From NCBI RefSeq assembly GCF_014378415.1, contig NZ_JACMNS010000040.1:1-45014 (forward strand): a stretch of 45,014 nt of DNA. Direction: 5' to 3'. Each line of letters opens with the position of its first letter. Position 1 is the first letter of the stretch. This DNA is from Aquabacterium sp. GTDB taxonomy: Bacteria; Pseudomonadota; Gammaproteobacteria; Burkholderiales; Burkholderiaceae_C. The notes under the pieces were generated by a model. The model saw only the letters and a list, made by a program, of their open reading frames with translations. It did no database searches and was not told where the DNA came from. Below are positions 36,088-43,810 of this stretch, one piece after another. The position numbers and the translations under genes were made by a program.

Positions 36088-36184
36088 ATTCAGCGCCTGG
36101 CTCGTCACTCGATCTCAGCGAACGGATCGATTGCTACCATGCACACCCTCACCACACTAAAACCTCTCAGGGAGAGCGCTTTCC

Positions 36185-36754
36185 ATGAAGTCACTGATCA
36201 TCATTGGCCTGCTCACCAGCAGCGCCGCCGCACTGGCCGCCAACCGCGTCTTGCTCGAAACCCCCATCACCTACGCCCCGGGCGCCAGCGTGGTGGAAAA
36301 AGTCAAGCAAGAATGCCAGATCGAAAACATGCTGGAAACACGGGTCGGCAAGGCTTTCGGCAACCTGAACAAGGGTGGCGACAGCACCATCAGCACGGGC
36401 GCCCAGGCGACCGATGATGCCGCCGTGGTGCGCCTGCGGATCACGCATGTGCTGGGCGTGGGCGGCGGTGCCTGGTCGGGCCCCAAGGCCATCACCATCG
36501 ATGCCGACCTGATCGAGAAGAACAAAGTCGTGCGCCACACCAAGATCAACCGCTGGACCACCGGCGGCGCGTTCGGCGGGTTCAAGGGCACGTGCTCGAT
36601 CCTGGAGCGCAGCGCGGCGGCCATCGGCAAGGACCTGGCCCGCTGGGTCCGCGATCCAGCGTTCACCGTGCCAGACGAACCCCAGCCCGCCGGGCAAGTC
36701 GGCGACAGCACCAGTGCGCCATCTCCCGCCGACAAGGCTTCATCCGGGCGCTGA
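36185..36754 (+). CDS. Exported protein of unknown function
   Basis: A 189-residue protein with a clear signal peptide (MKSLIIIGLLTSSAAALA, cleavage after Ala-Leu-Ala). The mature part has KVKQECQIENMLETRVGKAF, a beta-rich core (VVRLRITHVLGVGGGAWSGP) and GGAFGGFKGTCSILERSAAA; two Cys could form a disulfide. The C-terminus is Pro/Ser-rich and disordered. No family recognised; such proteins occur as conserved hypotheticals in betaproteobacteria. It lies just after the decayed toxin cassette, behind a GGGAG SD, and may be either resident backbone or a periplasmic protector. No evidence decides this. Confidence 0.7.
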   Translation: MKSLIIIGLLTSSAAALAANRVLLETPITYAPGASVVEKVKQECQIENMLETRVGKAFGNLNKGGDSTISTGAQATDDAAVVRLRITHVLGVGGGAWSGPKAITIDADLIEKNKVVRHTKINRWTTGGAFGGFKGTCSILERSAAAIGKDLARWVRDPAFTVPDEPQPAGQVGDSTSAPSPADKASSGR

Positions 36755-36840
36755 CCATCACGCGGCATCTGGCGCAAACACCCGTCAGAAGTCGCGTTTT
36801 TTTCGATACCCTCGGGGGCACTGTCATTTGGAGTGTCCCC

Positions 36841-37380
36841 TTGTCCGCACCGTCTTCTTTGCCCCAGCAAAAAGCCACCTTGTGGACCCAGTCCGACGCG
36901 CACGTCTACGCGGTGATCGATGCCTCGCAGGTGCCCGGTCTGCCCGAGGCGCTGCTCAAGGCCGACATCCTGGGCTGGGACTGCCTGCACCGTGGCGCGC
37001 TGCCGCCCGATGAAGCCGCCAAAGCGCCCTACCTGGTCGAGCTCAAACCCAACTCGCCCTTCACCGACTGGCTGCTGCTTGATGCCAGCGCCACCATGGA
37101 AAACTGGGGCGTGCTGGTGGTCAGCGCCCTGGGCCTGCGCCCATTGCGCGAGCACCTGCGCGATCTGAACGAAGCACAAACGCCGCAAGGCCAGCGCTTC
37201 ACCCTGCGCTGGTACGACCGGCGCATCCTGCGCGTGCTGCTGCCCAGCTTGTCGGCCCCCCAGTTGCTGCAGTTCTTCGGCCCCATCACCGCCATCGCCC
37301 AACCCACGCCCAAAGCGTGGACGTGGTGGCGTGAAAGCGTCGGCCAGTTGATGACCGACACCCGAACCCTGGCAGGATGA
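36841..37380 (+). CDS. DUF4123 T6SS effector adaptor/chaperone
   Basis: A 179-residue DUF4123 protein (the Tap/TEC adaptor family). Recognised by the opening YAVIDASQVPGLPE, the YLVELKPNSPFTDWLL strand, WGVLVVSALGLRPLREHLRD, and the FTLRWYDRRILRVLLPSLSA segment with LLQFFGPI. DUF4123 proteins load a specific effector onto VgrG. The start is TTG 36841, with TGGAG 7 bases upstream; no ATG is available in frame nearby. It lies 7 bp before the 569-residue gene. It is unusual that the two toxins here are upstream, nearer vgrG, rather than immediately downstream of the adaptor, so its client may be the 569-residue protein. Confidence 0.85.
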   Translation: MSAPSSLPQQKATLWTQSDAHVYAVIDASQVPGLPEALLKADILGWDCLHRGALPPDEAAKAPYLVELKPNSPFTDWLLLDASATMENWGVLVVSALGLRPLREHLRDLNEAQTPQGQRFTLRWYDRRILRVLLPSLSAPQLLQFFGPITAIAQPTPKAWTWWRESVGQLMTDTRTLAG

Positions 37381-37387
37381 GCACCCC

Positions 37388-39097
37388 ATGCTGTCATTGA
37401 GCCCCCAACAAATGGACCTGCTGGCGCAGGTCGCCCGCGAACGCTTCGTGCACCGCGTGGCGGCCTACTTCGCGCTGCAGTGGCCCGCCATGCTGGAGCG
37501 CCTGGGCGATCGCTACGGCGCCTTCATCGACCTGGCCGTGCAGCACGCGCAAAAGCACCAGCTGGCCGAGGGGCCGTGCGTGGCCAGGTACGTCAACCTG
37601 TGGTTCGTGTGGGGCCCGGCTTTTGAAGACAAGCCCGGCTTTGAATGGGCCAAGGACATCCTGATCGATACCCGCCGCAGCGAGTTCATCAAGCCCCACC
37701 AACTGGTGCGCCGCACGCTCGACGAACTGCAACGCCTGCACGCCGCCAGCGCCGGCCGCCCCCACACCGGCCTGCCGCCCACCGATTTTGAAGCCGCCGA
37801 TGCGCGCGTGGTGGCCGACCTGGCCGACCTGGGCCGCCTGGGCGACGTCGTGCCCAGCAACGTGCAAGTGGCGCGCCTCAGTTGCGACCTGGACGCCATC
37901 GACATCGGCACCATCGACACCGCCTGGCGCCACGAATACCGCCTGACTGACAAGGACTGGCAACGCGTGCCCGGCCCGGCCGCCGCACCCCGCCTGCGCA
38001 TCGACACCAGCCAGCCCTTGCCGCCCCAACGCCTGCATGTGCTGACCCATGCGCCGGGCGAAGGCCCGCCCGCGCGCCTGCAAGTGAAGGTGCGCGCCTT
38101 GGGCGGCTGTGGCGACCACACCCACCCCCGCGTCGCCTTCACTGGCGGGCATGGCCTGTGGGAGTGGCGCGGCCACGAAGCCACTGCCGTGAGCTGGCCG
38201 GTGCATGCCGCCCCCACCTTGCCCGTGCCCGATGGCCTGGTCGCGGGCATTGCCCATGAAAGCTCGCCGCAATGGCACACCCTGCAGGTCGCCAGTTGCG
38301 GCCTGCGCGACCATGGTGCCCCGCTAGGCGAGGTTGCCACGCCCGTGCTGAGCTACCCCGCCGACCAATGGCTGCTGGAGCTGCGCCACACCACCAAGCC
38401 CGCCACCTGCCGCTTGGAGCGCGACGGCATCGCGCAAGACGGCAGCGCCTGGCAACGCGGCTTTGCCCGCCTGCACGACGATTTCAAAGCCAGCACCGAC
38501 CAACTGTTGTTGGCCTTTGAGCGCACCAGCGGCGCCACCGCCGCGCAACTGGACATCGAACCCTCGCTGATGGCGGGCCAGGCTGGCCTGAGCTGGGGCT
38601 GGCGCGAAGGCCCCCAAGGCTTGGTCGATGACCCCGTCATGCGGCTGGAAGGCTGGCTCGACATGGTCGCCTGCGCCCTGCAACTGCAGCTCAGCGGCGA
38701 GCTCAGCCTGGCCGGCGCCCGCGCCCGTTTGCGCCTGCGCGCCCAAGGCAGCACGCCCCTGCGCACCCGAATCCGGCGCGACAGCAAGCTGCCCTTGTTG
38801 CCCGAGGTGCTGGCCCCCACCGTGGTCAAGCTGCGCTACCCCTTTGAGCTGGAGATGGACCCCATCGTCACCCCCGACCACGTCGCCTTGCACCCCACCG
38901 CGCCCGCCACCGGCGCCATCGTGGGCGAGGCTGGCCTGCGCGCCAAGCCCGGCAACGGCGGCGTGCAGCTCTTCCTGACCTTGCGGATCGAGCCGGTGGC
39001 CACCACCCTGGCCATCCACGATCCGGTGCTGGGCACCTCGCGGCAAGCGCGCCCGCTGCTGCCCGCCATGACCTTGCTGGATTGGAGCCTGGGCTGA
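37388..39097 (+). CDS. Large conserved T6SS-locus protein of unknown function
   Basis: A 569-residue protein with no signal peptide or membrane segment and no family I recognise. The N-terminal 130 residues are helical (QQMDLLAQVARERFVHRVAAY, WFVWGPAFEDKPGFEWAKDI). The rest is a long beta-rich region with repeated Arg/Leu strands (for example LQLSGELSLAGARARLRLRA and FLTLRIEPVATTLAI). It is sandwiched between a DUF4123 adaptor (7 bp) and a coupled downstream gene (1-bp overlap, TGATG), so it is a candidate cargo or accessory of the adaptor. The catalytic residues of common toxin families were looked for and not found. Confidence 0.65.
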   Translation: MLSLSPQQMDLLAQVARERFVHRVAAYFALQWPAMLERLGDRYGAFIDLAVQHAQKHQLAEGPCVARYVNLWFVWGPAFEDKPGFEWAKDILIDTRRSEFIKPHQLVRRTLDELQRLHAASAGRPHTGLPPTDFEAADARVVADLADLGRLGDVVPSNVQVARLSCDLDAIDIGTIDTAWRHEYRLTDKDWQRVPGPAAAPRLRIDTSQPLPPQRLHVLTHAPGEGPPARLQVKVRALGGCGDHTHPRVAFTGGHGLWEWRGHEATAVSWPVHAAPTLPVPDGLVAGIAHESSPQWHTLQVASCGLRDHGAPLGEVATPVLSYPADQWLLELRHTTKPATCRLERDGIAQDGSAWQRGFARLHDDFKASTDQLLLAFERTSGATAAQLDIEPSLMAGQAGLSWGWREGPQGLVDDPVMRLEGWLDMVACALQLQLSGELSLAGARARLRLRAQGSTPLRTRIRRDSKLPLLPEVLAPTVVKLRYPFELEMDPIVTPDHVALHPTAPATGAIVGEAGLRAKPGNGGVQLFLTLRIEPVATTLAIHDPVLGTSRQARPLLPAMTLLDWSLG

Positions 39098-39921
39098 TGG
39101 AGCGCTTGCTGTTATTGCGAATCGAAGCGGCGGGCTGCCAGGCCGAGGCCGTGCTCAACGGCGTGCCCGTGGCCAGCGTCGATGCGCGCACCGCGCCCGG
39201 CACCCATGTGGCCTGCGTCCCCGTGCACGAGTACACCCTGGCTGGCGGCAACCGCCTGGGCCTGGTGATCAACCCGCATCCTTTGAACCTGCCGCCCGGC
39301 CAGCCCCCACCACCGCCCACCCCCAACGTGGCCGATGGGCAAACCTGGGTGAAACTGCGTTTGCTGCTGCCTCGGCAAGGCCAACCCGCCAGCGAGAACT
39401 CGGCGCGCACCCTCGCCCAACTGGATTGGGCCCTGCTAGAGAACGAGGTTTACGAAACCCCGCTGCTGCTGCCCCAAACCGTGGACCTGCCCGTGACCTT
39501 CCCGCGCTGGCGCTGGCTGGACGCGCCCGTGGTCGACATCACGCCCGCCTTGAAGATGCAAGCCTTGGCCTTCCTGCAACGCCTGGCCATCGACCTGACG
39601 CGTGGCGACCCCGAAGGCTTCATCGCCGCCGCGCGCCTGCGCTTTGAAGAGCTGGCCCTGGCCTACCAGCGCGAGGCCGCCGTCGATGTCGGCCGCTTTC
39701 GGGCGCACGTGCAGCAACTCAGCGCCAGCAAAACCTTGCGCATCGCCCCACCCACCGCCGCCGACCTGGTCCTGCGCCCCGTGGCCGATGGCCGGCTGCT
39801 GGAATGCCTCGGCCCCACCGGCCACCCCATCTTGCGCACCGTGCCCACCGAGTCGGGCAGCAGCCACGCCTGGCCCATCCGGCTGGCGGTGGTGGATGGA
39901 CAGTTCTACGTGTTGAGATAA
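39097..39921 (+). CDS. Conserved T6SS-locus protein of unknown function, coupled to the 569-residue gene
   Basis: A 274-residue protein. The start is ATG 39097, overlapping the upstream stop by one base; the frame is open 15 bases further up. The N-terminal half is beta-rich with a proline loop (LNLPPGQPPPPPTP) and sequence like GCQAEAVLNGVPVASVDART, reminiscent of an Ig- or carbohydrate-binding-type sandwich. The second half has helices (ALKMQALAFLQRLAIDLTRG, LRFEELALAYQREAAVDVGR) and a C-terminal beta domain ending LAVVDGQFYVLR. No known family is recognised. The tight spacing (10 bp to tagH) places it in the same transcript as the regulatory genes. Confidence 0.62.
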   Translation: MERLLLLRIEAAGCQAEAVLNGVPVASVDARTAPGTHVACVPVHEYTLAGGNRLGLVINPHPLNLPPGQPPPPPTPNVADGQTWVKLRLLLPRQGQPASENSARTLAQLDWALLENEVYETPLLLPQTVDLPVTFPRWRWLDAPVVDITPALKMQALAFLQRLAIDLTRGDPEGFIAAARLRFEELALAYQREAAVDVGRFRAHVQQLSASKTLRIAPPTAADLVLRPVADGRLLECLGPTGHPILRTVPTESGSSHAWPIRLAVVDGQFYVLR

Positions 39922-39931
39922 GCTGCCAGTC

Positions 39932-41632
39932 GTGATCACCCTGACCATCCTCACCTTCAACGGCGGCCCCACCGAGCGCCTGTCCGCGTCCTTTGACGAA
40001 CTGGGCGGCACCATCGGCCGGGCCGACACCAACCAGTTGATCCTGCCCGACCCCGAGCGAACGATCTCGCGCGTGCACGCGCAGGTCGCGTTCCGCAATG
40101 ACGGCTTCGCCCTGGTCGATCGCGGCAGCAACCCGGTACTGGTCAATGGCCGGGCCCTGGGCAACGGCGCCGAGGCCCCCTTGAAGGCGGGTGACCAGGT
40201 ACAGATTGGCGGCTATGTGCTGTCGGTTGAGGCCAGTGCCGGTGCCGCCGCGCCGGTCGATCCTTTCGCAGACCTGGTGGGTTTTGGGGGTGGCCTGGCT
40301 GGCGCACCGCCTGCGTTTGCGGCCACCGCGCCCATGGACCCGTTTGCCTCGCTGGGATCCGCCGGTGGCATCCCCCTGGACTGGGACCCCTTCGCGCCCG
40401 ACCCGGTGCCCGCCCATGACCTGGGTCGAAGCTTGGGCGCCGCACCCTCTGCCATCCCCGACGACTTCGGCCTGGGCCTGGGCGGCCCCTCCGCCGCCCC
40501 CCTGGTGCCCGATGTAGGCATCCGCGGCACCGCCGCCGAAGACTCGCTGGACGAGCTGTTCGGCCTGGGCCCGGCCAGCAACCGCAGCGGCGACCCGTTG
40601 GCGGGCTCGGCCTTCCAAGATCCGCTGTCCAAGCCCAACACCGCGCAGAACGCTGACCCCTTGCGCTCCTTCATGAGCGGGCCCGCCTCGGCCGGCAGCA
40701 ATGCCATGGCCGACAATGTGTCCGAGCTGAACACGCCTTTCATCCCGCCCAAGGTGGTGGCCCCCAAGCCAGCTTCCCCCCAGCCTGCGGCCCCGATCGC
40801 GCCCGCCAGCGGCCCCGCCCCGCAAGGCGCGGTCCTGTCCTGGGGCGACCAGGCCGGTGGCGCGGAAGGCCGCACCATCATCCGGCCGGCCAGCAAACCC
40901 ACCATGCCAGCCGCCATGCCGACGCCGCCTGTGGCCACGTCCCCCTCGGCCGCCTTTGCCGCTGCCCCTGCACCCGCCTACGTGCCGCCGCCCGTGGCCG
41001 CACCGCGCCCCACTTCCAGCACCGCAGGCAGCGCCGATGTCCAGGCCCTGCTGGCCGCCTTCCGCGAAGGCCTGGGCGTGCCCAGCCTGCAGATCGACGC
41101 GCTCACGCCCGAGATGATGAAACTCATCGGCCAGCTGCTGCACGAATCCGCCAAGGGCACCGTGGACCTGCTGGTGGCCCGCGCCGCCCTCAAGCGCGAG
41201 ATCCGCGCCGAGGTCACCATGATCGTCGCGCGTGAAAACAACCCCTTGAAGTTCTCCCCCTCGGTGGATGTGGCGCTGACGCATTTGCTGACACCGCCCG
41301 CGCGCGGCTTCATGCAGCCAGCCCCCGCCATGCGCGATGCTTATGACGATCTGCGCGCCCACCAGTTCGGCTTCGTCGCCGGCATGAAGGCCGCCTTGGA
41401 AGGCGTGCTCAAGCGCTTCGACCCAGCCATCCTCGAAGGCAAGCTCACGCAAAAATCCGTGATCAACAGCCTGCTGCCCGCCACCCGCAAAGCCAAACTG
41501 TGGGAGGTCTTCCAAGACCTGTATGGCCAGATCTCGGAAGAAGCCGCCGAAGATTTCCACGACCTGTTCGGCCGCGAATTCCTGCGCGCCTACGAGGCCC
41601 ACATCGACCAGCTCAAAGACGGCCAGCACTGA
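39932..41632 (+). CDS. tagH: T6SS-associated FHA-domain protein TagH
   Basis: A 566-residue FHA protein (Fha1/ImpI type). FHA domain at residues about 1-95: GGTIGRADTNQLILPDPERT, ISRVHAQV, and a VDRGSNPVLVNGRAL, GDQVQIGGYVL pattern, which binds phosphothreonine. A long Ala/Pro-rich disordered linker (about 105-355) includes three DPFA-type repeats. The C-terminal domain (about 360-566) has ALLAAFREGLGVPSLQI, LMQPAPA-like GFMQPAPAMRDAYDDLRAHQ and LWEVFQDLYGQISEEAAEDFHDLFG, typical of TagH/VasC. In Pseudomonas the PpkA kinase phosphorylates Fha1 to trigger assembly and PppA reverses it. The start is GTG 39932. Confidence 0.93.
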   Translation: MITLTILTFNGGPTERLSASFDELGGTIGRADTNQLILPDPERTISRVHAQVAFRNDGFALVDRGSNPVLVNGRALGNGAEAPLKAGDQVQIGGYVLSVEASAGAAAPVDPFADLVGFGGGLAGAPPAFAATAPMDPFASLGSAGGIPLDWDPFAPDPVPAHDLGRSLGAAPSAIPDDFGLGLGGPSAAPLVPDVGIRGTAAEDSLDELFGLGPASNRSGDPLAGSAFQDPLSKPNTAQNADPLRSFMSGPASAGSNAMADNVSELNTPFIPPKVVAPKPASPQPAAPIAPASGPAPQGAVLSWGDQAGGAEGRTIIRPASKPTMPAAMPTPPVATSPSAAFAAAPAPAYVPPPVAAPRPTSSTAGSADVQALLAAFREGLGVPSLQIDALTPEMMKLIGQLLHESAKGTVDLLVARAALKREIRAEVTMIVARENNPLKFSPSVDVALTHLLTPPARGFMQPAPAMRDAYDDLRAHQFGFVAGMKAALEGVLKRFDPAILEGKLTQKSVINSLLPATRKAKLWEVFQDLYGQISEEAAEDFHDLFGREFLRAYEAHIDQLKDGQH

Positions 41633-41646
41633 AAGAAGCCCCGCCC

Positions 41647-42402
41647 GTGGAACTTGAAATCGCCATCATCTCCAAGCAAGGCGGACGCAGCTACAACGAA
41701 GACGCCTGCGGCCACTGGAACTCCGACCGCCACCTGTGCTGCGTGATGGCCGATGGCGCTGGCGGCCACGGCGGCGGCGACATCGCCTCCAAGCTGGCCG
41801 TGCAGAACGTGCTCAACGGCTTTGCCCTGCTGCCCGCCACCACCTCGCCGCAACTGCGCGAACTGGTGGTCGGCACCAACCACGTCATCCTTGACCACCG
41901 CATTGACGGCACCGTGCAAGCCAACATGCACACCACCGTCGCCCTGCTGGCCATCGACTTCATCGACCAAACCGCCTTGTGGGCTCACGTGGGTGATTCG
42001 CGCGTGTACTGGTTCCGCCAAGGCCGCATCCAGACCCGCACGCGCGACCACAGCCTGGTGCAAGCCTTGGCCGACGGCGGCCTGATCAAGCCCGAAGAGA
42101 TGCGCACCCACCCCAAGCGCAGCGAGTTGCAATCGGCCCTGGGCACCCCGGCCGAGTACCTCGAAGTGGGCGTGCCCGAACAGGCCGTGGCCATTGAAGA
42201 CGGCGATGTCTTCCTGCTGTGCACCGATGGGCTGTGGGAGTATGTGGACGACGAGGTGCTGGCGCAATCGCTGATCGACGCCCCCTCGCCACAAGCCTGG
42301 CTGGACGTGCTGGAAGCCACCGTGCTGACCAACGCCGCCCACAAGCCCAGCCACGACAACTTCAGCGCGCTGACCGTGTGGACCAGCGCCACGCCCGCCT
42401 GA
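41647..42402 (+). CDS. pppA: PP2C-type serine/threonine phosphatase PppA
   Basis: A 251-residue PP2C (PPM) phosphatase. Metal-binding and catalytic motifs: SYNEDACG, MADGAGGHGGGDIAS, AHVGDSRVYWFRQG, LLCTDGLWEYVDDEVL and HDNFSALTV. It has no membrane segment, so it is cytoplasmic. Next to tagH it corresponds to T6SS PppA, which removes the activating phosphate from the FHA protein. The start is placed at GTG 41647 (MELEIAIISKQGGR follows), 14 bp after the tagH stop; the frame is open further upstream inside tagH. The matching PpkA-type kinase is not in this window. Confidence 0.92.
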   Translation: MELEIAIISKQGGRSYNEDACGHWNSDRHLCCVMADGAGGHGGGDIASKLAVQNVLNGFALLPATTSPQLRELVVGTNHVILDHRIDGTVQANMHTTVALLAIDFIDQTALWAHVGDSRVYWFRQGRIQTRTRDHSLVQALADGGLIKPEEMRTHPKRSELQSALGTPAEYLEVGVPEQAVAIEDGDVFLLCTDGLWEYVDDEVLAQSLIDAPSPQAWLDVLEATVLTNAAHKPSHDNFSALTVWTSATPA

Positions 42403-42432
42403 ACCGTTTGCCCCGATCAAAGGAGCCCCGAC

Positions 42433-42819
42433 ATGCCCCAACAAACCTGCATGGGTGCCATGATGAAATGCACCTTCGGCCTGGCACCCAGCACGCTGAT
42501 CCCCACGCCCAAGCCCATCATGACCAGCCACATGGTGGCGGCCAACATCATGGACCACGTGCCCATGATGAACATCCCGCCCTTTGGCATGTGCAACTGC
42601 CCGGGCAACCCCATGGTCGCCGCCGCCACCGCCGCCGCGCTGGGGGTGCTGACGCCCATGCCTTGCATCCCCAACACGCCCGCGCCTTGGTCGCCGGGCG
42701 CGGCCACCGTGATGCTCAACAACGCCCCGGCGCTGGACAACATCTCCATGCTCACCTGCATCTGGGGCGGTGTGATCACGTTCTCGAATGCGGGCCAGAC
42801 CACGCACATGATTCCCTGA
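42433..42819 (+). CDS. PAAR-like DUF4280 protein (spike tip candidate)
   Basis: A 128-residue DUF4280 protein. Hallmarks: CMGAMMKCTFGLAPSTL, a NIMDHVPMMNIPPFGMC block, NPMVAAATAAALGVLTPMPC, PWSPGAATVMLNN.PALDN and a CIWGGVI ending. These Cys/His/Met-rich, Pro-Gly-patterned small proteins belong to the PAAR-like group that caps VgrG and can link effectors. No toxin is fused. AAAGGAG lies 7 bases upstream of the ATG. It is the only PAAR-type tip seen in the locus and the last gene of the T6SS block. Confidence 0.85.
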   Translation: MPQQTCMGAMMKCTFGLAPSTLIPTPKPIMTSHMVAANIMDHVPMMNIPPFGMCNCPGNPMVAAATAAALGVLTPMPCIPNTPAPWSPGAATVMLNNAPALDNISMLTCIWGGVITFSNAGQTTHMIP

Positions 42820-42855
42820 GCGCCCTGGCGCCCAGCTGAATCCGGTCCTTTCTCA

Positions 42856-42877
42856 CGGAAAGCCGCAGCGCTTTCCG
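42856..42877. terminator. Hairpin after the T6SS block
   Basis: CGGAAAGC (42856-42863) pairs exactly with GCTTTCCG (42870-42877) across a six-base loop, 36 bases after the DUF4280 stop. No U-run follows, so termination is likely inefficient or rho-dependent. The rest of 42820-43007 is the leader of the next gene; a TATAAG at 42931-42936 could be a -10 box but has no good -35. Confidence 0.45.
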
Positions 42878-43007
42878 AAAACGTCACTCTTGCACCACGG
42901 TGGGCCTACATCCGGCCGCCGCCTTGCCGTTATAAGCCGTGCATCAATCCTGAAGTACCGACTGATGTGAAGTCACCCTTTCCATCAGCCCTTCAGGAGC
43001 CGCCACC

Positions 43008-43787
43008 ATGGCCGCACACCACTTCACCCTCATCGCCACCACGCTGGCCGCCGGCCTGCTGCTGCCCCTGGCCGCGCACGCCGAAGAGGCCGTCATGGCC
43101 ACCGACCGCCCCGACATCGTCGAGTCGAGCGCCGTGGTCGGGCTGGGCCGCTTCCAAATTGAGACCTCATTCGCCTCTGAAAGCAACACGGTCGCCGGCG
43201 TGAAGACCACCACGCGCACCACTCCCACCCTGCTGCGCTACGGCATCACCGAGAACACCGAACTGCGCCTGGAGACCGACGGCTTCATCCGCGACGGCCA
43301 GGACAACGGTTTCGCCGACGTGGCCCTGGGCCTGAAATGGCACACCCACGATGGCGACGAGGCCACCGGCAAGCCCGCCATTGCCTGGCTGTTCCACGCC
43401 GACCTGGACAGCGGCGCCCGCGCCTTCCGTGGCCAGGGCGTGCGCCCCTCCGTGCGCGTGGTGGCCGAATGGGAGCTGCCCCACGACATGGCGCTGGGCA
43501 TCATGCCTGGCGTGCTGGCCGACAAGAACGACGCGGGTGAGCACTTCGTCGCCGGCATCTTCGCGGTCACCGTGGGCAAGTCCTGGACGGATGGCTTTCG
43601 CACCTTCATTGAAGTGGCCGGCCAACAGTTGAGCTCTCGCAAGAACGGCGGCGCCGTCGTCACTTACGACGCGGGCATGGCCTACATGCTCAGCCCCGCG
43701 ATGCAACTGGACGCGGCCGTCTCGATCGGCGCCAACCAATACACGCCGGACCGCCTGTGGACGGTCGGTTTCTCAGTCAAGTTCTGA
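43008..43787 (+). CDS. Outer-membrane-type protein, phenol/MetA degradation pathway family
   Basis: A 259-residue exported beta-rich protein. Signal peptide ends ...LPLAAHAEE. The mature part opens [20 protein letters not shown] and shows alternating strands ([51 protein letters not shown]) ending in an aromatic GFSVKF, as expected for a small beta-barrel. TDRPD...E and strand wording match the 'transporter' family often labelled Phenol_MetA_deg. Substrate unknown. An AGGAG SD precedes the ATG. It is not an expected T6SS part and marks the right border of the T6SS block. Confidence 0.75.
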   Translation: MAAHHFTLIATTLAAGLLLPLAAHAEEAVMATDRPDIVESSAVVGLGRFQIETSFASESNTVAGVKTTTRTTPTLLRYGITENTELRLETDGFIRDGQDNGFADVALGLKWHTHDGDEATGKPAIAWLFHADLDSGARAFRGQGVRPSVRVVAEWELPHDMALGIMPGVLADKNDAGEHFVAGIFAVTVGKSWTDGFRTFIEVAGQQLSSRKNGGAVVTYDAGMAYMLSPAMQLDAAVSIGANQYTPDRLWTVGFSVKF

Positions 43788-43810
43788 CCCTGGCCACCAA
43801 AGACACGCTT

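Noticed and set aside
39719-41629. Long minus-strand open frame opposite tagH
   Set aside because: A shadow of the Ala/Pro-rich tagH linker; Gly/Arg/His-rich translation without motifs.
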